Positions 33,593 through 44,504 are shown, counted from the stretch's first letter. The stretch: DNA of 64,000 bases from Candidatus Propionivibrio aalborgensis (GCF_900089945.1 NZ_FLQY01000212.1:1-64000); one strand, 5' to 3'. The notes: a model not told the origin generated them from the letters alone. Made by a program: numbers and translations.

Positions 33593-34348
33593 ATGCGTCA
33601 AAAACTGGTTGCAGGCAATTGGAAAATGCATGGTGGGCTGAAGACCAACTTGCAGTTGCTTAAAGATGTCGTAGCCGGCGTGGCTGGATTCAACGGTATG
33701 TCGGCAGCCGTATGCGTTCCTTTCCCCTATCTGGCACAAGCGCAGTCTGTATTGACCGGAACCCCCGTCGCATGGGGCGCCCAGAATCTGAGCGAACAGG
33801 CGCAAGGCGCTTTCACCGGCGAAGTCAGTGCCGCGATGCTGCAGGATTTCGCTTGTCGTTATGTACTTGTCGGTCACTCCGAGCGCCGGGCGATCTATGG
33901 TGAGTCGGACGCCCTGGTTGCCGAGAAGTTTGCAGCGGCGCTGGCGGCTGGTTTGTGCCCTGTATTGTGTGTCGGCGAGACGCTGGATCAGCGTGAGGCC
34001 GGACAGACCGTTGCCGTGGTTTCGGCCCAGATTGATGCAGTGCTCAAGCGTGCGGGCGTTGCAGCGTTTTCGGGTGCTGTCGTCGCCTACGAGCCGGTAT
34101 GGGCCATCGGTACCGGCCGCACGGCGACTTCCGAGCAGGCGCAGGAAGTGCACGCAGCCATTCGCGCGCAGATTGCCGCTGCTGATGCCAAGGTGGCCGA
34201 GGGGCTACAAATCCTTTACGGCGGCAGTGTAAAGCCCAACAACGCAGTCGAGCTTTTCGGCATGGCCGATATTGATGGTGGCCTGATTGGGGGCGCGTCT
34301 TTGGTTGCTGCTGATTTCCTGGCGATTTGCCGCGCAGCTGCTCAATAA
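33593..34348 (+). CDS. tpiA: Triosephosphate isomerase
   Basis: A 251-residue TIM barrel that interconverts dihydroxyacetone phosphate and glyceraldehyde 3-phosphate in glycolysis and gluconeogenesis. The N-terminal catalytic segment is VAGNWKMHG. The electrophilic histidine lies in VGHSERR. The catalytic base is the Glu of AYEPVWAIGTGRTAT, and the phosphate loop is YGGSVKPNN. The ATG at 33593 gives the conserved N-terminus; the upstream frame to 33557 covers the promoter. secG follows 9 bases after the stop. Confidence 0.97.
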   Translation: MRQKLVAGNWKMHGGLKTNLQLLKDVVAGVAGFNGMSAAVCVPFPYLAQAQSVLTGTPVAWGAQNLSEQAQGAFTGEVSAAMLQDFACRYVLVGHSERRAIYGESDALVAEKFAAALAAGLCPVLCVGETLDQREAGQTVAVVSAQIDAVLKRAGVAAFSGAVVAYEPVWAIGTGRTATSEQAQEVHAAIRAQIAAADAKVAEGLQILYGGSVKPNNAVELFGMADIDGGLIGGASLVAADFLAICRAAAQ

Positions 34349-34357
34349 AGAGACAAA

Positions 34358-34729
34358 ATGGAATATCTGTTTTCTGTGGTTTTGGTCGTTCACATTCTGG
34401 CGGCGATCGGTGTCATCGGTCTCGTGCTGGTTCAGCACGGCAAGGGAGCTGACATGGGCGCAGCTTTCGGTAGTGGCGCTTCGGGCAGCCTGTTTGGTGC
34501 GACGGGGTCTGCCAACTTCCTGAGCCGGACAACAGCGGTGCTAGCCGCTGTTTTTTTTGTGACCAGCCTTTCGTTGGCTTATATCGCCTCCAATAAACCA
34601 AAAACGACTGGCAGTGTGATGCAGGATGCGGTAAGATCGCAGGCTGTTCAGGAGCCGGTTGCGGCCGGTGCCGACAAGGCTGGAACTCCCGTGGAGTCAG
34701 GCTCCAAGACCAAAGATATTCCGCAGTAG
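34358..34729 (+). CDS. secG: Preprotein translocase subunit SecG
   Basis: A 123-residue membrane protein. Two hydrophobic helices (VVLVVHILAAIGVIGLVLVQ and TAVLAAVFFVTSLSLAYIAS) flank the SecG signature HGKGADMGAAFGSGASGSLF. A polar C-terminal tail follows. SecG joins SecY and SecE in the SecYEG channel and helps SecA-driven protein export. The tpiA-secG-tRNA-Leu order is a conserved proteobacterial arrangement. Confidence 0.95.
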   Translation: MEYLFSVVLVVHILAAIGVIGLVLVQHGKGADMGAAFGSGASGSLFGATGSANFLSRTTAVLAAVFFVTSLSLAYIASNKPKTTGSVMQDAVRSQAVQEPVAAGADKAGTPVESGSKTKDIPQ

Positions 34730-34744
34730 ATTGACTGTATGAAA

Positions 34745-34782
34745 GCGGCGGTGTGCTTTCCCTCGTTCAGGCACATCGCCGC
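34745..34782 (+). other. 12-bp hairpin between secG and tRNA-Leu
   Basis: GCGGCGGTGTGC (34745-34756) pairs with GCACATCGCCGC (34771-34782), with one G-T wobble and a 14-base loop. There is no T run after it, so it is less likely to be a full terminator than a processing or attenuation structure ahead of the tRNA. Confidence 0.5.
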
Positions 34783-34796
34783 CTGACTGTAGCAGT

Positions 34797-34881
34797 GCCG
34801 ACGTGGTGAAATTGGTAGACACGCTATCTTGAGGGGGTAGTGACTTAGGTCGTATGAGTTCGAGTCTCATCGTCGGCACCA
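34797..34881 (+). tRNA. tRNA-Leu(GAG)
   Basis: Acceptor GCCGACG pairs with CGTCGGC, with discriminator A and encoded CCA. The anticodon stem-loop CTATC-TTGAGGG-GGTAG gives anticodon GAG (Leu). A variable arm and the T-loop GAGTTCGAGTCTC are present. It lies between secG and nuoA, 58 bases before the nuoA start. Confidence 0.96.
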
Positions 34882-34939
34882 AGTGGAGTTACCCGATTGG
34901 GAAGCTCTGGTTGAAATGTAATTGATAGTGTGGCGGATC

Positions 34940-35314
34940 ATGCTGGAAAACTATTTCCCGATACTTGTTTTCATCCTGATTGGAATCGTTTTTGGTTTCG
35001 CGCCGGTCATCACCGGCATGATCGTAGCGCCCCATCGCCCTGATAGCGAAAAACTTTCACCCTACGAATGCGGCTTCGAGGCTTTCGAGGACGCACGTAT
35101 GAAGTTCGACGTGCGGTATTACCTGATCGCCATCCTGTTCATTCTGTTTGACCTCGAAGTGGCGTTCCTTGTGCCATGGGCGTCGATCTTCAAGGAAATC
35201 GTCCAGACGGATTCGGTCAAGCTGTTCGGTTTTGTCGAGATGCTGGTCTTCATCCTCATTCTTGTCGTGGGCTACGTCTATGCCTGGGTCAAGGGTGCGC
35301 TGGATTGGGAGTGA
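34940..35314 (+). CDS. nuoA: NADH-quinone oxidoreductase subunit A
   Basis: A 124-residue subunit with three transmembrane helices. The signature segment [20 protein letters not shown] between helices 1 and 2 contains the conserved Cys whose accessibility changes with enzyme state in complex I. Start ATG 34940 gives [11 protein letters not shown], the usual betaproteobacterial start; the longer frame begins with TTG in the tRNA-nuoA gap. First gene of a 13-gene nuo operon; nuoB begins 4 bases after its stop. Confidence 0.95.
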   Translation: MLENYFPILVFILIGIVFGFAPVITGMIVAPHRPDSEKLSPYECGFEAFEDARMKFDVRYYLIAILFILFDLEVAFLVPWASIFKEIVQTDSVKLFGFVEMLVFILILVVGYVYAWVKGALDWE

Positions 35315-35318
35315 GCAA

Positions 35319-35795
35319 ATGGGTATTGAAGGCATTCTCCAGGAAGGCTTCATCACGACGACAGCTGACAAGCTGATCAACTACATGCGAACCGGTTCGA
35401 TGTGGCCGATGAGCTTCGGTCTGGCCTGTTGCGCAATCGAGATGATTCATGCCGGTTGCTCGCGCTACGATCTGGACCGTTTCGGCATCGTGTTTCGACC
35501 CAGTCCGCGACAGTCGGATGTGATGATTGTTGCCGGCACCCTGACCAACAAGATGGCGCCGGCCATGCGCAAGGTCTATGACCAGATGGCCGAGCCGCGC
35601 TGGGTGATCTCCATGGGTTCCTGCGCCAATGGCGGCGGTTATTACCACTATGCGTATTCGGTTGTCCGTGGATGTGACCGCATCGTTCCAGTCGATATCT
35701 ACGTTCCCGGTTGTCCGCCGACCGCCGAGGCGCTGATTTATGGCCTGATCCAGTTGCAGAACAAGATTCGCCGCACCAGCACCATCGCCCGCTGA
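35319..35795 (+). CDS. nuoB: NADH-quinone oxidoreductase subunit B
   Basis: A 158-residue peripheral-arm subunit that holds iron-sulfur cluster N2 next to the quinone site. Cluster ligands are visible in LACCAIEM (adjacent Cys pair), [13 protein letters not shown] and [12 protein letters not shown] use the ATG at 35319; the longer frame from 35148 runs over nuoA in another frame and is not real. Sequence and length are typical of bacterial NuoB/PSST. Confidence 0.96.
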   Translation: MGIEGILQEGFITTTADKLINYMRTGSMWPMSFGLACCAIEMIHAGCSRYDLDRFGIVFRPSPRQSDVMIVAGTLTNKMAPAMRKVYDQMAEPRWVISMGSCANGGGYYHYAYSVVRGCDRIVPVDIYVPGCPPTAEALIYGLIQLQNKIRRTSTIAR

Positions 35796-35823
35796 ACCAA
35801 ACGAGAAGCCCGGAGTATTTCCA

Positions 35824-36429
35824 ATGTCCGCCAAGCTTGATCTGCTAAGCCAAAACCTGCAACAGCATTGCGGAAACCGCATCACGTCCCAGCAGATCGC
35901 CTTTGGCGAAATCACGATCGATGTCGATGTGGGCGATTATCTTGAAGTAATGACGACACTGCGCGACGAACCCGAATTGCGTTTCGAGGAGTTGATGGAT
36001 CTCTGCGGTGTCGACTATTCCACTTACAAGAATAGTGCGTGGACCGGAAAGCGATTCGCTGCGGTAAGTCATCTGGTTTCGATTGCGCACAACTGGCGTG
36101 TCCGTGTCCGCTGTTTCGCGCCGGACGATGATTTCCCCTCGATCCCCTCGATTACTTCGATCTGGAACTCGGTCAACTGGTTCGAGCGCGAGGCATTCGA
36201 TCTGTTTGGCATCGTTTTCCCAGGGCACAACGATCTGCGCCGGATTCTTACTGATTACGGATTCATCGGGCATCCTTTCCGCAAGGACTTTCCGATATCC
36301 GGTTATGTCGAGATGCGCTACGACCCCGATCAGCAACGCGTCATTTATCAGCCCGTGACGATCGAGCCGCGTGAGATCACGCCGAGAATTGTCAGGGAAG
36401 AGGGTTACGGGGAAGTCGACAATGCCTGA
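35824..36429 (+). CDS. nuoC: NADH-quinone oxidoreductase subunit C
   Basis: A 201-residue peripheral subunit (30-kDa type). The signature [20 protein letters not shown] followed by [18 protein letters not shown] is complete. It is separate from nuoD, unlike the fused NuoCD of E. coli, as expected in betaproteobacteria. It overlaps the start of nuoD by 8 bases, which points to translational coupling. Confidence 0.96.
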   Translation: MSAKLDLLSQNLQQHCGNRITSQQIAFGEITIDVDVGDYLEVMTTLRDEPELRFEELMDLCGVDYSTYKNSAWTGKRFAAVSHLVSIAHNWRVRVRCFAPDDDFPSIPSITSIWNSVNWFEREAFDLFGIVFPGHNDLRRILTDYGFIGHPFRKDFPISGYVEMRYDPDQQRVIYQPVTIEPREITPRIVREEGYGEVDNA

Positions 36430-37675
36430 TATCCAGAATTACACGCTCAACTTCGGGCCACAGCATCCGGCCGCACACGGCGTATTGCGCATGGTGCTGG
36501 AGCTCGATGGCGAAGTCGTCGTGCGTGCCGACCCGCACATTGGGTTGCTGCATCGCGCGACTGAAAAGCTGGCGGAAACCAAGACCTGGGTGCAGTCCGT
36601 GCCGTACATGGATCGTCTCGACTACATGTCGATGATGTGCAACGAGCATGCCTACTGCATGGCGATTGAACGGCTGCTGGAAATCGAGGTGCCGATTCGC
36701 GCCCAGTACATCCGTGTGATGTATGACGAAATTACGCGAATTCTGAACCACCTGTTATGGATTGGCGCGCATGGCCTTGACGTCGGCGCGATGACCATGG
36801 TGCTTTACGCCTTCCGTGAGCGTGAAGATCTGGTCGACTGCTACGAAGCCGTGTCCGGCGCCCGGATGCACGCGGCGTATTACAGGCCGGGGGGCGTCTA
36901 TCGTGACCTGCCGGACAGCATGCCGCAGTATCGCGAGTCGAAGTGGAAGAGCGCGGCAGAAGTCAGGAAGATCAATGAAGTGCGCAGCGGCTCTCTGCTG
37001 GACTTCCTCGGGGATTTCGTCAGCCGTTTTCCAAAAATACTCGACGAGTACGAAACCCTGCTGACCGACAACCGGATATGGAAGCAGCGTTTGGTCAACG
37101 TGGGTATTGTTTCTCCCGAGCGCGCCATGCAGCTTGGTTTTACCGGCCCGATGCTCCGTGGTTCGGGTATCGCCTGGGATCTGCGCAAGAAGCAGTCCTA
37201 CGAGGTTTATGACCGACTCGATTTTGACATTCCGGTTGGCGTGACGGGAGACAGCTATGACCGGTACCTTGTTCGCGTCGAGGAAATGCGTCAGTCGAAT
37301 CGCATAATCAAGCAATGCATCGACTGGCTGCGTGTCAACCCGGGTCCCGTAATTACCGATAACCACAAAGTGGCGCCGCCGTCGCGAGCGGACATGAAGT
37401 CGAATATGGAGGAGTTGATCCACCACTTCAAGTTGTGCACCGAGGGCATTCATGTCCCGGAAGGCCAGGTCTACTCGGCCGTTGAGCACCCGAAGGGTGA
37501 GTTCGGCATCTACGCGATTTCGGATGGCGCGAACAAGCCTTACCGACTGAAGATACGCTCGCCGGGTTACGTCCATCTGTCGGCAATGAATGAACTGACG
37601 CGTGGCCACATGATTGCCGACGTAGTAACGATGGTCGGCACGATAGACATCGTTTTTGGCGAGATTGACCGCTGA
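36422..37675 (+). CDS. nuoD: NADH-quinone oxidoreductase subunit D
   Basis: A 417-residue subunit (49-kDa type) that forms the quinone pocket with NuoB. The opening [20 protein letters not shown] carries the conserved His residues of the quinone loop. [14 protein letters not shown] and the C-terminal FGEIDR are also diagnostic. The ATG at 36422 lies inside the end of nuoC. Its TGA overlaps the nuoE ATG by one base (TGATG). Confidence 0.97.
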   Translation: MPDIQNYTLNFGPQHPAAHGVLRMVLELDGEVVVRADPHIGLLHRATEKLAETKTWVQSVPYMDRLDYMSMMCNEHAYCMAIERLLEIEVPIRAQYIRVMYDEITRILNHLLWIGAHGLDVGAMTMVLYAFREREDLVDCYEAVSGARMHAAYYRPGGVYRDLPDSMPQYRESKWKSAAEVRKINEVRSGSLLDFLGDFVSRFPKILDEYETLLTDNRIWKQRLVNVGIVSPERAMQLGFTGPMLRGSGIAWDLRKKQSYEVYDRLDFDIPVGVTGDSYDRYLVRVEEMRQSNRIIKQCIDWLRVNPGPVITDNHKVAPPSRADMKSNMEELIHHFKLCTEGIHVPEGQVYSAVEHPKGEFGIYAISDGANKPYRLKIRSPGYVHLSAMNELTRGHMIADVVTMVGTIDIVFGEIDR

Positions 37676-38148
37676 TGCTGACTACAGAATCCTTGCAAAG
37701 AATTGATCGAGAGATCGCCAAGTATCCGGCTGACCAGAAGCAGTCGGCGGTGATGGCAGCGCTGGCGATCGCCCAGGAAGAACAGGGCCGGTTGTCGAGC
37801 GAAGCGATTGAGTTTGTTGCCCACTATCTTGGCATGGCGCCGATGGCTGCCTACGAAGTGGCCAGCTTCTACAGCATGTATGACCTGACCCCGGTAGGCA
37901 AATACAAGCTGACTGTCTGCACCAACCTGCCGTGCATGTTGTCCGGTGGTGTCGATGCGGCCGAGTACCTGAAGAACAAGCTGGGCGTTGGTTTCAATGA
38001 AACGACGCTCGATGGGAAGATCACGCTCAAGGAAGGCGAGTGTATGGGCGCCTGTGGCGATGCGCCCGTGCTGTTGGTTAATAACCGTCGCATGTGCAGC
38101 TTTATGCAGCCGGAGCAAATCGACAAACTGCTGGCGGAGCTCGAATAA
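37675..38148 (+). CDS. nuoE: NADH-quinone oxidoreductase subunit E
   Basis: A 157-residue thioredoxin-fold subunit (24-kDa type) with the [2Fe-2S] cluster N1a. Ligands are visible in [12 protein letters not shown] and in [16 protein letters not shown]. Part of the NADH-oxidising module with NuoF and NuoG. Its ATG overlaps the nuoD stop and its own stop (TAA) shares a base with the nuoF ATG (TAATG). Confidence 0.96.
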   Translation: MLTTESLQRIDREIAKYPADQKQSAVMAALAIAQEEQGRLSSEAIEFVAHYLGMAPMAAYEVASFYSMYDLTPVGKYKLTVCTNLPCMLSGGVDAAEYLKNKLGVGFNETTLDGKITLKEGECMGACGDAPVLLVNNRRMCSFMQPEQIDKLLAELE

Positions 38149-39482
38149 TGGCGATCCTCGGTGCAATCAACCCGATGCTCACCGTCGGCCTCGACTATGA
38201 AAGCGATCGTGCCTGGCGACTGGATGGCTACGTCGAGCGTGGCGGCTATTCGGCGCTGAAAAGAATTCTTGCCGAGAAAATGCCTCAGGACCAAGTGATC
38301 GGCGAAGTCAAGAAATCCGTACTGCGCGGTCGGGGCGGTGCCGGTTTCCCGACCGGCTTGAAGTGGAGCTTCATGCCGCGTGCCTTTCCGGGCGACAAAT
38401 ACGTGGTCTGCAATTCGGACGAGGGTGAACCGGGAACCTTCAAGGACCGCGACATCCTGCTCTTCAATCCGCATTCGGTGATTGAAGGCATGGCAATTGC
38501 CGCCTATGCCATGGGAGCTTCACGCGGTTACAACTACATTCACGGTGAAATCTGGGAAGTCTATACGCGTTTCGAAGATGCGCTGGACGAAGCCCGTGCA
38601 GCCGGCCTCTTGGGAAAAGACATACTGGGCTCGGGATTTGATTTCGATCTCTTTGCGCACCATGGTTACGGCGCTTACATCTGCGGCGAAGAAACCGCAC
38701 TGCTCGAATCGATCGAGGGCAAGAAAGGGCAGCCGCGCTTCAAGCCGCCATTTCCTGCATCGTACGGTCTTTACGGCAAGCCGACGACGATCAACAACAC
38801 CGAGACGTTTGGCGCCATTCCGTTCATTCTTGAGCTGGGTGGCGAGGCTTATCTCGAAGCCGGCAAAGCCAACAACGGCGGCACCAAACTGTTCTCGATT
38901 TCCGGCCACGTCAACAAGCCGGGAAATTATGAAATTCCGCTCGGTACGCCCTTCTCAACGCTGCTCGAGATGGCCGGCGGCATGCGTGGCGGTCGCCAGC
39001 TCAAGGGCTGCATCCCCGGTGGGTCATCATCCCCCGTGGTGCCGGGCGACATCATGATGGAGTGCACGATGGATTACGACTCCATCAGCAAAGCCGGCTC
39101 AATGCTCGGTTCTGGCGCGGTCATCATCATGGATGAGACGACCTGCATGGTGAAGGCGCTTGAGCGCTTGTCCTACTTCTACTACGAAGAATCCTGCGGA
39201 CAATGTACGCCATGCCGCGAAGGCACCAACTGGCTCTACAGGATCGTTCACCGCATTGAAAGCGGACAGGGGCGCCCGGAAGACCTTGATCTGCTCAACA
39301 GCGTGACCACCAACATCATGGGCCGCACCATTTGTGCGCTCGGTGATGCCGCCTCGATGCCAGTGCAGAGCTTCGTCAAGCATTTTCGAGACGAGTTTGC
39401 GTACCACATTGAACACAAGAAGTGCCTTGTTCCGCTGGATGTTCAGCGCGCGGGAAGCGGCTTCTTCAAGGCAACGGTCTAA
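38148..39482 (+). CDS. nuoF: NADH-quinone oxidoreductase subunit F
   Basis: A 444-residue flavoprotein (51-kDa type) that oxidises NADH. The FMN/NADH glycine-rich motif is [16 protein letters not shown]. Later come [14 protein letters not shown] and [16 protein letters not shown]. The [4Fe-4S] N3 ligands lie in [12 protein letters not shown], with a further Cys in [12 protein letters not shown] 38148 was chosen over an upstream frame start inside nuoE. Confidence 0.97.
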   Translation: MAILGAINPMLTVGLDYESDRAWRLDGYVERGGYSALKRILAEKMPQDQVIGEVKKSVLRGRGGAGFPTGLKWSFMPRAFPGDKYVVCNSDEGEPGTFKDRDILLFNPHSVIEGMAIAAYAMGASRGYNYIHGEIWEVYTRFEDALDEARAAGLLGKDILGSGFDFDLFAHHGYGAYICGEETALLESIEGKKGQPRFKPPFPASYGLYGKPTTINNTETFGAIPFILELGGEAYLEAGKANNGGTKLFSISGHVNKPGNYEIPLGTPFSTLLEMAGGMRGGRQLKGCIPGGSSSPVVPGDIMMECTMDYDSISKAGSMLGSGAVIIMDETTCMVKALERLSYFYYEESCGQCTPCREGTNWLYRIVHRIESGQGRPEDLDLLNSVTTNIMGRTICALGDAASMPVQSFVKHFRDEFAYHIEHKKCLVPLDVQRAGSGFFKATV

Positions 39483-39491
39483 GGTAGCGAT

Positions 39492-41828
39492 ATGCTTGAT
39501 ATTGAAATCGACGGCAAACAGGTCCAAGTACCAGCGGGGGGCACCATCATGGATGCCGCCCAGCTCGTCGGCGCTTACATCCCGCATTTCTGCTACCACA
39601 AGAAACTCTCGATCTCGGCCAATTGCCGGATGTGCCTGGTGCAGGTCGAGAAAGCTCCGAAGCCCTTGCCGGCTTGCGCAACGCCGGTCACCAGTGGCAT
39701 GAAGGTGTTTACCCACTCGGAGCTTGCCGTCAATGCCCAGAAGGGCGTTATGGAGTTTCTGTTGATCAATCACCCGCTCGATTGCCCGATCTGTGATCAG
39801 GGTGGCGAGTGTCAGCTGCAGGATTTGGCAGTGGGTTATGGCGGGAGCGCCTCACGTTATCAGGAAGCCAAGCGCGTCGTTTTCCACAAGGACGTGGGTC
39901 CGCTGGTGTCGATGCAGGAAATGGCACGTTGTATCCATTGCACGCGTTGTGTCCGTTTTGGCCAGGAAATAGCCGGCGTAATGGAGCTTGGCATGGCCAA
40001 CCGCAACATGCATTCGGAGATCCAAACCTTCGTTGGCCGCACGGTCGATTCCGAATTGTCCGGCAACATGATCGACATTTGTCCGGTTGGCGCATTGACT
40101 TCGAAGCCATTCCGGTACTCGGCCCGCAGCTGGGAGCTGTCGCGCCGCAAGTCGGTCAGCCCTCACGACAGCCTGGGTTCAAATCTGACGGTGCAGGTGA
40201 AGAGTGATCGCGTGATGCGAGTTCTTCCTCGCGAGAATGAAGAGGTCAACGAATGCTGGATATCCGACAAGGATCGTTTTTCCTATGAAGCGCTGAACGT
40301 CGGTGATCGTCTTCAGAAACCGATGATTCGTGTCGACGGCGCTCTGCGTGAAGTCGAATGGAATGTCGCGCTGGACTACGTTTCGCATGGACTCAAGGAT
40401 ATCGCCGCACAGCACGGCGGCGAGCAGATCGCTTCGCTCGCGGCGCCTAATGCAACACTGGAAGAAATCTATCTGTTACAGAAACTGACCCGTGGTCTGG
40501 GTTCGGGGAACGTCGATTTTCGTCCGCGTCGCCGCGATTTTTCAGCCGATGGTCAATTGGCCGGCACGCCCTGGCTCGGCCTCAGGCTTGCACAGATCAA
40601 TGAGCTTGACGCAGCGCTGGTTGTCGGGAGCTTTTTGCGCAAGGATCATCCACTATTTACCCAGCGGCTGCGCCAACTGGCCAAGAAATCGGGCAAAGTC
40701 AGCCTTGTTTCTGTCACCGGTGATGATCCCCTGATCAAGCTGCATGAGCGCATTACAGTGTCGCCGGCCGAATTGCCGCTCGCACTGGCCGGCATTGTGA
40801 AAGCTGTGGCTCAGCTCAAGAGCGCCACGCCTCCGGCCGGACTGGAATCCGTCGAGCCCAGTGCAGCGAGTACAGCCATTGCGGAAAGCCTGTTATCGGG
40901 CGAGAAGCATGCCATCTTCCTGGGTAACGCTGCCGAGCAAAGCACGCAGGCAGCTCAACTTCATGCACTGGCCTCCGAACTCGCGAGGCTTACTGGAGCC
41001 AGCTTCGGTTTTATCGGCGAAGCAGCAAACAGTGTCGGTGGCTATGTTGCCAAGGCTTTGCCGACGGCTCTCAATGCCTACGATATGTTCGCGCAAGCGC
41101 GCAAGGCCTATGTCCTGTTTGGCGTCGAACCTGAACTCGATTGCCACAACCCGCAACTCGCGGTTTCAGCACTCAGGCAGGCTGAGCTTGTTGTGATGCT
41201 GACACCTTTCAGGCATGAAGCAGCCCTTGAATACGCCGACGTGCTGTTGCCGGTTACCCCTTTTACCGAGACATCGGGTTCGTATGTCAATACGGAGGGC
41301 CGTGTGCAGGGAACAGTCGGCGTCTGTCGACCGCTGGGTGATTCCCGTCCGGGCTGGAAAGTCCTGCGCGTTCTGGGGAATACGCTGGCGCTGCCTGGAT
41401 TCGATTACGAATCCAGCGAACAAGTTCGTGACGAGATGCTTGCTCCGGACCAGCAATTCGTTGACGGCCTGAATAACGGCCTCAACGACATCGGCGGCTA
41501 TGCACTGGCCGGCAAAGCCGGCAAGGACCTGCAGCGCATTGCCGATGTACCGATCTACGCGACCGATCCGCTTGTGCGCCGTGCGGCCTCGCTGCAGCAG
41601 ACCCATGACGCTGCGGCTCCAACGGCGCGCATGTGCGCATCGACTCTGGCACAAGCGGGCTTCGTCGACGGCGAATCGGTGCGTGTCAGGCAAGCGCAGG
41701 GTGAGGCGCTGATGACAGCCAGCCTGGATGAGACTGTCCCTGCGGGTTGTGTACGAGTCGCAACGGCGCACGTATCGACTGCCGCGCTGGGTGACATGTT
41801 TGGTGCGATCAGCGTGGAGCGTGCGTGA
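39492..41828 (+). CDS. nuoG: NADH-quinone oxidoreductase subunit G
   Basis: A 778-residue iron-sulfur subunit (75-kDa type). The N-terminal ferredoxin-like domain has C-rich segments ([20 protein letters not shown]). [14 protein letters not shown] and [13 protein letters not shown] bind further clusters. The large C-terminal part is a molybdopterin-oxidoreductase fold without evident cofactor function, as in other NuoG. Its TGA overlaps the nuoH ATG by one base. Confidence 0.96.
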   Translation: MLDIEIDGKQVQVPAGGTIMDAAQLVGAYIPHFCYHKKLSISANCRMCLVQVEKAPKPLPACATPVTSGMKVFTHSELAVNAQKGVMEFLLINHPLDCPICDQGGECQLQDLAVGYGGSASRYQEAKRVVFHKDVGPLVSMQEMARCIHCTRCVRFGQEIAGVMELGMANRNMHSEIQTFVGRTVDSELSGNMIDICPVGALTSKPFRYSARSWELSRRKSVSPHDSLGSNLTVQVKSDRVMRVLPRENEEVNECWISDKDRFSYEALNVGDRLQKPMIRVDGALREVEWNVALDYVSHGLKDIAAQHGGEQIASLAAPNATLEEIYLLQKLTRGLGSGNVDFRPRRRDFSADGQLAGTPWLGLRLAQINELDAALVVGSFLRKDHPLFTQRLRQLAKKSGKVSLVSVTGDDPLIKLHERITVSPAELPLALAGIVKAVAQLKSATPPAGLESVEPSAASTAIAESLLSGEKHAIFLGNAAEQSTQAAQLHALASELARLTGASFGFIGEAANSVGGYVAKALPTALNAYDMFAQARKAYVLFGVEPELDCHNPQLAVSALRQAELVVMLTPFRHEAALEYADVLLPVTPFTETSGSYVNTEGRVQGTVGVCRPLGDSRPGWKVLRVLGNTLALPGFDYESSEQVRDEMLAPDQQFVDGLNNGLNDIGGYALAGKAGKDLQRIADVPIYATDPLVRRAASLQQTHDAAAPTARMCASTLAQAGFVDGESVRVRQAQGEALMTASLDETVPAGCVRVATAHVSTAALGDMFGAISVERA

Positions 41829-42934
41829 TGATTGATACGCTACAGCAATTGCTGCCGGGCTTCTTGATTCCGTATTTGAACTGGCTGATGGACTTGGGCC
41901 ATGACATCTTCGGCGCCGCCTGGCCGAACATTCTGACGGTGGTGTGGACGGTGATCAAGGTCATGCTGATCATTGGGCCGCTGCTCCTGATCGTCGCCTA
42001 TGTGACCTTCTGGGAACGCAAGATCATCGGCTGGATGCAAGTGCGTATTGGCCCGAATCGCGTCGGACCCTGGGGCCTGATTCAGCCGATTGCCGATGGC
42101 CTCAAGCTGATGCTGAAAGAGGTTGTGATCCCAGCCGGAGCAGACAGAAGCGTGTTCCTGCTGGCGCCGGCCTTCGCTTTTGCTCCGGCGCTGATGGCCT
42201 GGGCAGTGATACCTTTCAACAGCACGCTGGTGCTGGCCAATATCGATGCCAGTCTGCTTTACATTATGGCAATTTCCTCACTGGGCGTTTACGGGATCAT
42301 CCTTGCCGGATGGGCGTCCAATTCCAAGTACGCATTTTTGGGCGGTATGCGTTCCGCCGCGCAGTTGATTTCTTATGAGATAGCGATGGGATTGGCGCTG
42401 GTGGTCGTTCTGATGGTCTCGAACAGCCTCAATCTGGGCGACATCGTCGAAGGCCAGGGCCAGGGCCGTTTTGCCGAAATGGGTCTGGGCTTCCTGTCAT
42501 GGAACTGGTTGTCGCTGTTGCCGATGTTTGTTGTCTATCTGGTTTCCTGTGTGGCTGAAACGAACCGCGCGCCTTTCGACATGGCAGAGGGCGAATCCGA
42601 GATCGTCGGCTTCCATGTCGACTATTCGGGGATGGCGTTCGCCGTATTCTCTCTTGCCGAATACTCGGCAATGCTCTTGTGTTCGACATTGACCTCGCTC
42701 CTGTTCCTTGGCGGCTGGTTGTCGCCCGTCGGTTTCCTGCCGGACAGCATCTTCTGGTTGTTTGCAAAGATATTCGCCATCATCTACTTCTACTTCTGGA
42801 TTCGCGCCACCTTCCCGCGTTATCGCTACGACCAGATCATGCGTCTCGGCTGGAAAGTGTTCATACCCGTGTGCCTCATCTGGCTGGTGGTTGTCGGTTG
42901 CTGGATGATGTCGCCGTGGAACATTTGGAAGTAA
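41828..42934 (+). CDS. nuoH: NADH-quinone oxidoreductase subunit H
   Basis: A 368-residue membrane subunit with eight or so helices, at the joint between the peripheral arm and the membrane arm, lining the quinone channel. Diagnostic segments are [39 protein letters not shown] and [20 protein letters not shown]. The ATG at 41828 makes a TGATG overlap with nuoG; a GTG three bases earlier is the alternative. Confidence 0.96.
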   Translation: MIDTLQQLLPGFLIPYLNWLMDLGHDIFGAAWPNILTVVWTVIKVMLIIGPLLLIVAYVTFWERKIIGWMQVRIGPNRVGPWGLIQPIADGLKLMLKEVVIPAGADRSVFLLAPAFAFAPALMAWAVIPFNSTLVLANIDASLLYIMAISSLGVYGIILAGWASNSKYAFLGGMRSAAQLISYEIAMGLALVVVLMVSNSLNLGDIVEGQGQGRFAEMGLGFLSWNWLSLLPMFVVYLVSCVAETNRAPFDMAEGESEIVGFHVDYSGMAFAVFSLAEYSAMLLCSTLTSLLFLGGWLSPVGFLPDSIFWLFAKIFAIIYFYFWIRATFPRYRYDQIMRLGWKVFIPVCLIWLVVVGCWMMSPWNIWK

Positions 42935-42944
42935 GAGGCCAGTC

Positions 42945-43445
42945 ATGGGTTCAATGAAAGATATTTTTAACAGCCTCCTGCTCAAGGAGTTGTTCAAGGG
43001 CATGTCGGTGACCGGGCGTTACATGTTTGCGCGCAAGATTACCGTCCAGTATCCCGAGGAGAAGACGCCGCAGAGTTTCCGCTTCCGTGGTCTCCACGCC
43101 TTGCGCCGCTACCCGAATGGTGAGGAGCGTTGCATTGCGTGCAAGCTCTGCGAAGCGGTGTGCCCGGCCATGGCCATCGTTATCGAATCGGCGGAACGCG
43201 AAGATGCGAATGGGCAGAAATCGCGCCGCACGACGCGCTACGACATCGATCTGAGCAAGTGCATTTTCTGCGGCTTTTGTGAAGAAGCCTGCCCGGTCGA
43301 TGCGATTGTCGAGACGCGCGTTTTCGAGTACCACGGCGAAAAGCGCGGCGATCTTTACTACACCAAGCCAATGCTGCTGGCCAATGGCGATCACTACGAA
43401 ACGCAGATCGCCGAGGACCGCGAACTTGACTCGAAATACCGCTAA
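42945..43445 (+). CDS. nuoI: NADH-quinone oxidoreductase subunit I
   Basis: A 166-residue 8Fe ferredoxin-type subunit (23-kDa, TYKY) carrying clusters N6a and N6b. Two CxxCxxCxxxCP motifs are complete: [16 protein letters not shown] and [16 protein letters not shown]. The first ~40 residues form the amphipathic part that docks to the membrane arm. It starts 10 bases after nuoH. Confidence 0.97.
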   Translation: MGSMKDIFNSLLLKELFKGMSVTGRYMFARKITVQYPEEKTPQSFRFRGLHALRRYPNGEERCIACKLCEAVCPAMAIVIESAEREDANGQKSRRTTRYDIDLSKCIFCGFCEEACPVDAIVETRVFEYHGEKRGDLYYTKPMLLANGDHYETQIAEDRELDSKYR

Positions 43446-43459
43446 CAGGCACTGACTCG

Positions 43460-44062
43460 ATGGAATTCAAGACCTTCGTTTTTTACTTTCTTTCCACGAT
43501 TCTGGTCTACGCCAGTCTGCGTGTCGTGACCCTGCGCAATCCGGTTCACGCCGCGTTGCATCTCATTCTTGCTTTTTTCAGTGCGAGCGGCGTGTGGGTT
43601 CTCTTGCAGGCGGAATTTCTGGCCATTGCCCTGGTTCTCGTCTATGTCGGGGCCGTCATGGTCCTCTTCCTGTTTGTCGTCATGATGCTCGATATCAATC
43701 TGGATCGGCTGCGCGAGGGCTTCTGGAGCTACCTGCCGATGGGCGCTATCGTTGCACTGCTGATGGTTGCCGAAATGAGCCTGGTTCTTTGGGGCAATTA
43801 CTTCAATTTGTTCGAGAGCAATGTTCCACAGACGGATGCCAACTTCAGCAACGTCCAGGCGATCGCCCGCCTGCTGTTTACCGAATACGTCTATCCGTTT
43901 GAGCTGGCCTCGGTCATCCTCCTGGTCGCTATCGTAGCCGCAGCGGCGCTGACACTGCGTGGCAAGAGGATGAGCAAATCGGTCAGTCCGTCGCAGCAGG
44001 TTTTCGTCAAAGCGAAGGATCGTGTTCGTGTGCTGCAAATGCCGGCCGAGAAGCGCGAGTGA
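43460..44062 (+). CDS. nuoJ: NADH-quinone oxidoreductase subunit J
   Basis: A 200-residue membrane subunit (ND6 type) with five hydrophobic segments. The conserved helix-3 region, with its pi-bulge, is seen as YVGAVMVLFLFVVMMLDINL. The C-terminal tail is polar and basic. It is followed by an unusually long gap (134 bases) within the operon, which holds two hairpins. Confidence 0.95.
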   Translation: MEFKTFVFYFLSTILVYASLRVVTLRNPVHAALHLILAFFSASGVWVLLQAEFLAIALVLVYVGAVMVLFLFVVMMLDINLDRLREGFWSYLPMGAIVALLMVAEMSLVLWGNYFNLFESNVPQTDANFSNVQAIARLLFTEYVYPFELASVILLVAIVAAAALTLRGKRMSKSVSPSQQVFVKAKDRVRVLQMPAEKRE

Positions 44063-44114
44063 AGACGGACTGTCTTTTAGCGAGTTGAGTTTGAGTTACT
44101 GAAGAATTGAAATC

Positions 44115-44167
44115 GAATCCCCGAGCATTCGGGATTCAAGAATACGACGTGCTGGCGCGTGGCGCCA
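44115..44167 (+). other. Two hairpins in the nuoJ-nuoK gap
   Basis: GAATCCCCGA (44115-44124) pairs with TCGGGATTC (44129-44137) with one bulged C, and TGGCGC (44153-44158) pairs with GCGCCA (44162-44167) across a 3-base loop. Neither is followed by a T run. They may set mRNA stability or translation of nuoK, which starts with TTG 30 bases later. Confidence 0.5.
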
Positions 44168-44196
44168 TCACATGAAGAAGGAACCAGGGAGGCACC

Positions 44197-44502
44197 TTGC
44201 TTACACTGTCCCATTTTTTGATACTAGGCGCGATCCTGTTTGCAATCAGCATCGTCGGTATTTTCCTTAACCGGAAGAATCTGATCATCATCCTGATGTC
44301 GATCGAACTGATGCTGCTTGCGGTGAACATGAACTTCATCGCTTTTTCGCATTACATGCAGGATCTTGCCGGGCAGGTCTTCGTCTTCTTCATTTTGACC
44401 GTTGCCGCCGCCGAATCGGCGATCGGTCTGGCGATTCTCGTCGTGCTGTTCCGTAACCTGAAGACCATCCACGTGGATGATCTGGACAGCTTGAAGGGTT
44501 GA
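44197..44502 (+). CDS. nuoK: NADH-quinone oxidoreductase subunit K (TTG start)
   Basis: A 101-residue three-helix membrane subunit (ND4L type). [20 protein letters not shown] and [12 protein letters not shown] include the conserved Glu residues of the proton path. The start appears to be TTG at 44197: AGGGAGGCACC stands right before it, the resulting length equals that of other NuoK proteins, and no ATG precedes the first conserved helix in this frame. Every other nuo gene here can be read from ATG. The stop overlaps the region just before the nuoL ATG (2 bases apart). Confidence 0.93.
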   Translation: MLTLSHFLILGAILFAISIVGIFLNRKNLIIILMSIELMLLAVNMNFIAFSHYMQDLAGQVFVFFILTVAAAESAIGLAILVVLFRNLKTIHVDDLDSLKG

Positions 44503-44504
44503 CC

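Noticed and set aside
37869-38474. Long minus-strand open frame opposite nuoE/nuoF
   Set aside because: It is antisense to two clearly conserved complex I genes and its translation shows no family features; GC-rich coding DNA often leaves such frames open.
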